Shown piece by piece: positions 63,067 to 64,000 of a stretch of 64,000 nt of DNA. Position 1 is the first letter of the stretch. Each line of letters opens with the position of its first letter. Below the pieces are notes generated by a model. The model had not been told where the DNA came from and made no database searches. It worked only from the letters and a program-made list of their open reading frames with translations. The stretch is from Mya arenaria (Eukaryota; Mollusca; Bivalvia; Myida; Myidae): contig NC_069126.1 of NCBI RefSeq assembly GCF_026914265.1, positions 77,255,232-77,319,231 of the forward strand, written 5' to 3'. The position numbers and the translations under genes are program-made.

Positions 63067-63160
63067 GTGTTGACAGCCACAGTGTAAGATCTTCTGCAGA
63101 TGCCCGCAACATGGAAATGTGATGTGCAACAAAAGTAAATTATTTTCAACGGCAACAGAC
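63067..63160 (+). pseudogene. Decayed local duplicate of SDR exon 6 end
   Basis: Aligns with 62927-63022: 'cttctgcagatgcccgcaac' against 'cttccgctgcccgcggca', then 'atgtgcaacaaaagtaaatt' against 'actgtgcaacaaaggtagat'. The catalytic Tyr codon is lost (TGA instead). A ~140-bp tandem duplication of the exon end and donor. Confidence 0.75.
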
Positions 63161-64000
63161 ACACAGAAGTACACGGAAAATTCTTGATCTTACTCGAAGA
63201 ATATCATTATCTTAAATATATTTTACTTTCAGAACATATTGACCCGGTACTTCATAGTTTGGCCGAAGAAACACCCATGCCTGGTCATATGTTTGCTTGG
63301 CCTTAAAGGATCTGAGGATTTATTACAAACTGTGTTGGTTCTTTACCTACGACTTAGTCAGGGTCTGAATGTCTTTCAACAATCATGTATGCTTCAACCT
63401 GCTTACCAGAAGCTATTGGTTCATGGAATACTCAAACAAAGAATTTTCTTTTGATTTTTGGATCTTCCAAAATCAGTCCAGTCAAATCAGGCCATGCACG
63501 AGTTAGGGATCAATCAAATCAATGTGCATTGGAAATATTTCCCCAGACTTCTCGCATTCTTTTGACAAAGAGAGAGACTTGGATGAGGGTTGTTGTTGTT
63601 TAGATTGTGTTGCCTCTGTTGCTTTTGGTCGGATCGTAACAATATATAAACGTACCCTACGTTGTTTAATATTGGTCATTTGTTATTGTTAAATATGTAC
63701 TCTTACTCCCAAATAAAATTTATCACAATTAATAATATTGTTTAAATATTCAAAAACAAGGGGAATAATTGTCTAAAACAATGGTTTTTATGAAGGCTAC
63801 GGAGTTTGATATGAAAGAAATGGGCATTAAACACGTTATTTCTACCCGATGAGACTAAAGTAGACCGCTGTAAATATTTTAGCATTTACCAATCATTTAA
63901 TATTTTTGCGCTTTTTGATATTTAATACACGGTTACAATCTTGTTATCAGTAATAAATAGTTTCCATATATGCATTATTTAGTATGTAGTTGAAGATTTA
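63161..64000. other. No SDR exon found; unrecognised open frames
   Basis: The expected next SDR exon (starting with a Gly-rich helix after YxxxK) was not found. Two overlapping plus frames (63239-63603) have no recognised domain; they may derive from a mobile element. Confidence 0.4.

Noticed and set aside
63239..63603. Two overlapping frames proposed as the next SDR exon
   Set aside because: They lack the Gly-Ala start and the PG motif expected after YxxxK in an SDR, and match no SDR segment.

Overview
The window is AT-rich eukaryotic nuclear DNA with long GT-AG introns, exons of about 16 to 1000 bases, microsatellites, many minisatellites and a dense load of small inverted-repeat elements, decayed LINEs and a dead Tc1/mariner element. 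Several interspersed repeats (the CCGTCCGTCC element, elements ending in a hairpin plus CTCTTGTT, the AGCTGC/TTAA hairpin element) look like families I associate with bivalve mollusc genomes. The bivalve call is inference. There is no bacterial, viral or CRISPR content.

Layout. 0-10 kb: interspersed and inverted-repeat elements, decayed immunoglobulin (Ig) exon relics near 5.7-6.1 kb, and a broken Tc1 transposase on the minus strand at 8.6-9.6 kb. 10.3-15.9 kb: Ig receptor 1, with four Ig exons (the fourth broken), a stalk, a membrane segment and a tyrosine-motif tail. 18.9-23.7 kb: a duplicated upstream segment followed by dead copies of Ig exons, membrane exon and tail. 25.0-31.0 kb: Ig receptor 2, a closely related paralogue with a signal peptide, seven Ig-type exons, a membrane segment and a tail with several tyrosine motifs. 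31-37 kb: no gene I can support, two minisatellites. 37.2-52.1 kb: a full-length MET/RON-family receptor tyrosine kinase gene of 18 exons (sema, PSI, IPT domains, membrane segment, kinase), with one apparent frameshift in the sema exon. 53.2-55.0 kb: a decayed LINE. 58.6-63.2 kb: the 5' six exons of a short-chain dehydrogenase resembling HSD17B14, with two decayed exon duplicates around it; the 3' end lies beyond the window.

The most interesting system is the Ig receptor cluster. Two related receptors and at least two sets of dead exons are built from interchangeable phase 1-1 exons, and their tails carry motifs of the ITIM, ITSM, YxxM and YxN types. Copy 1 looks like a receptor-2-type gene split between Ig4 and Ig5 by about 7.7 kb carrying a different membrane/tail module. 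This is the pattern of a fast-evolving paired or variable surface-receptor family; an immune or recognition role is inference. All exon boundaries were read by eye from splice consensus and reading-frame phase.
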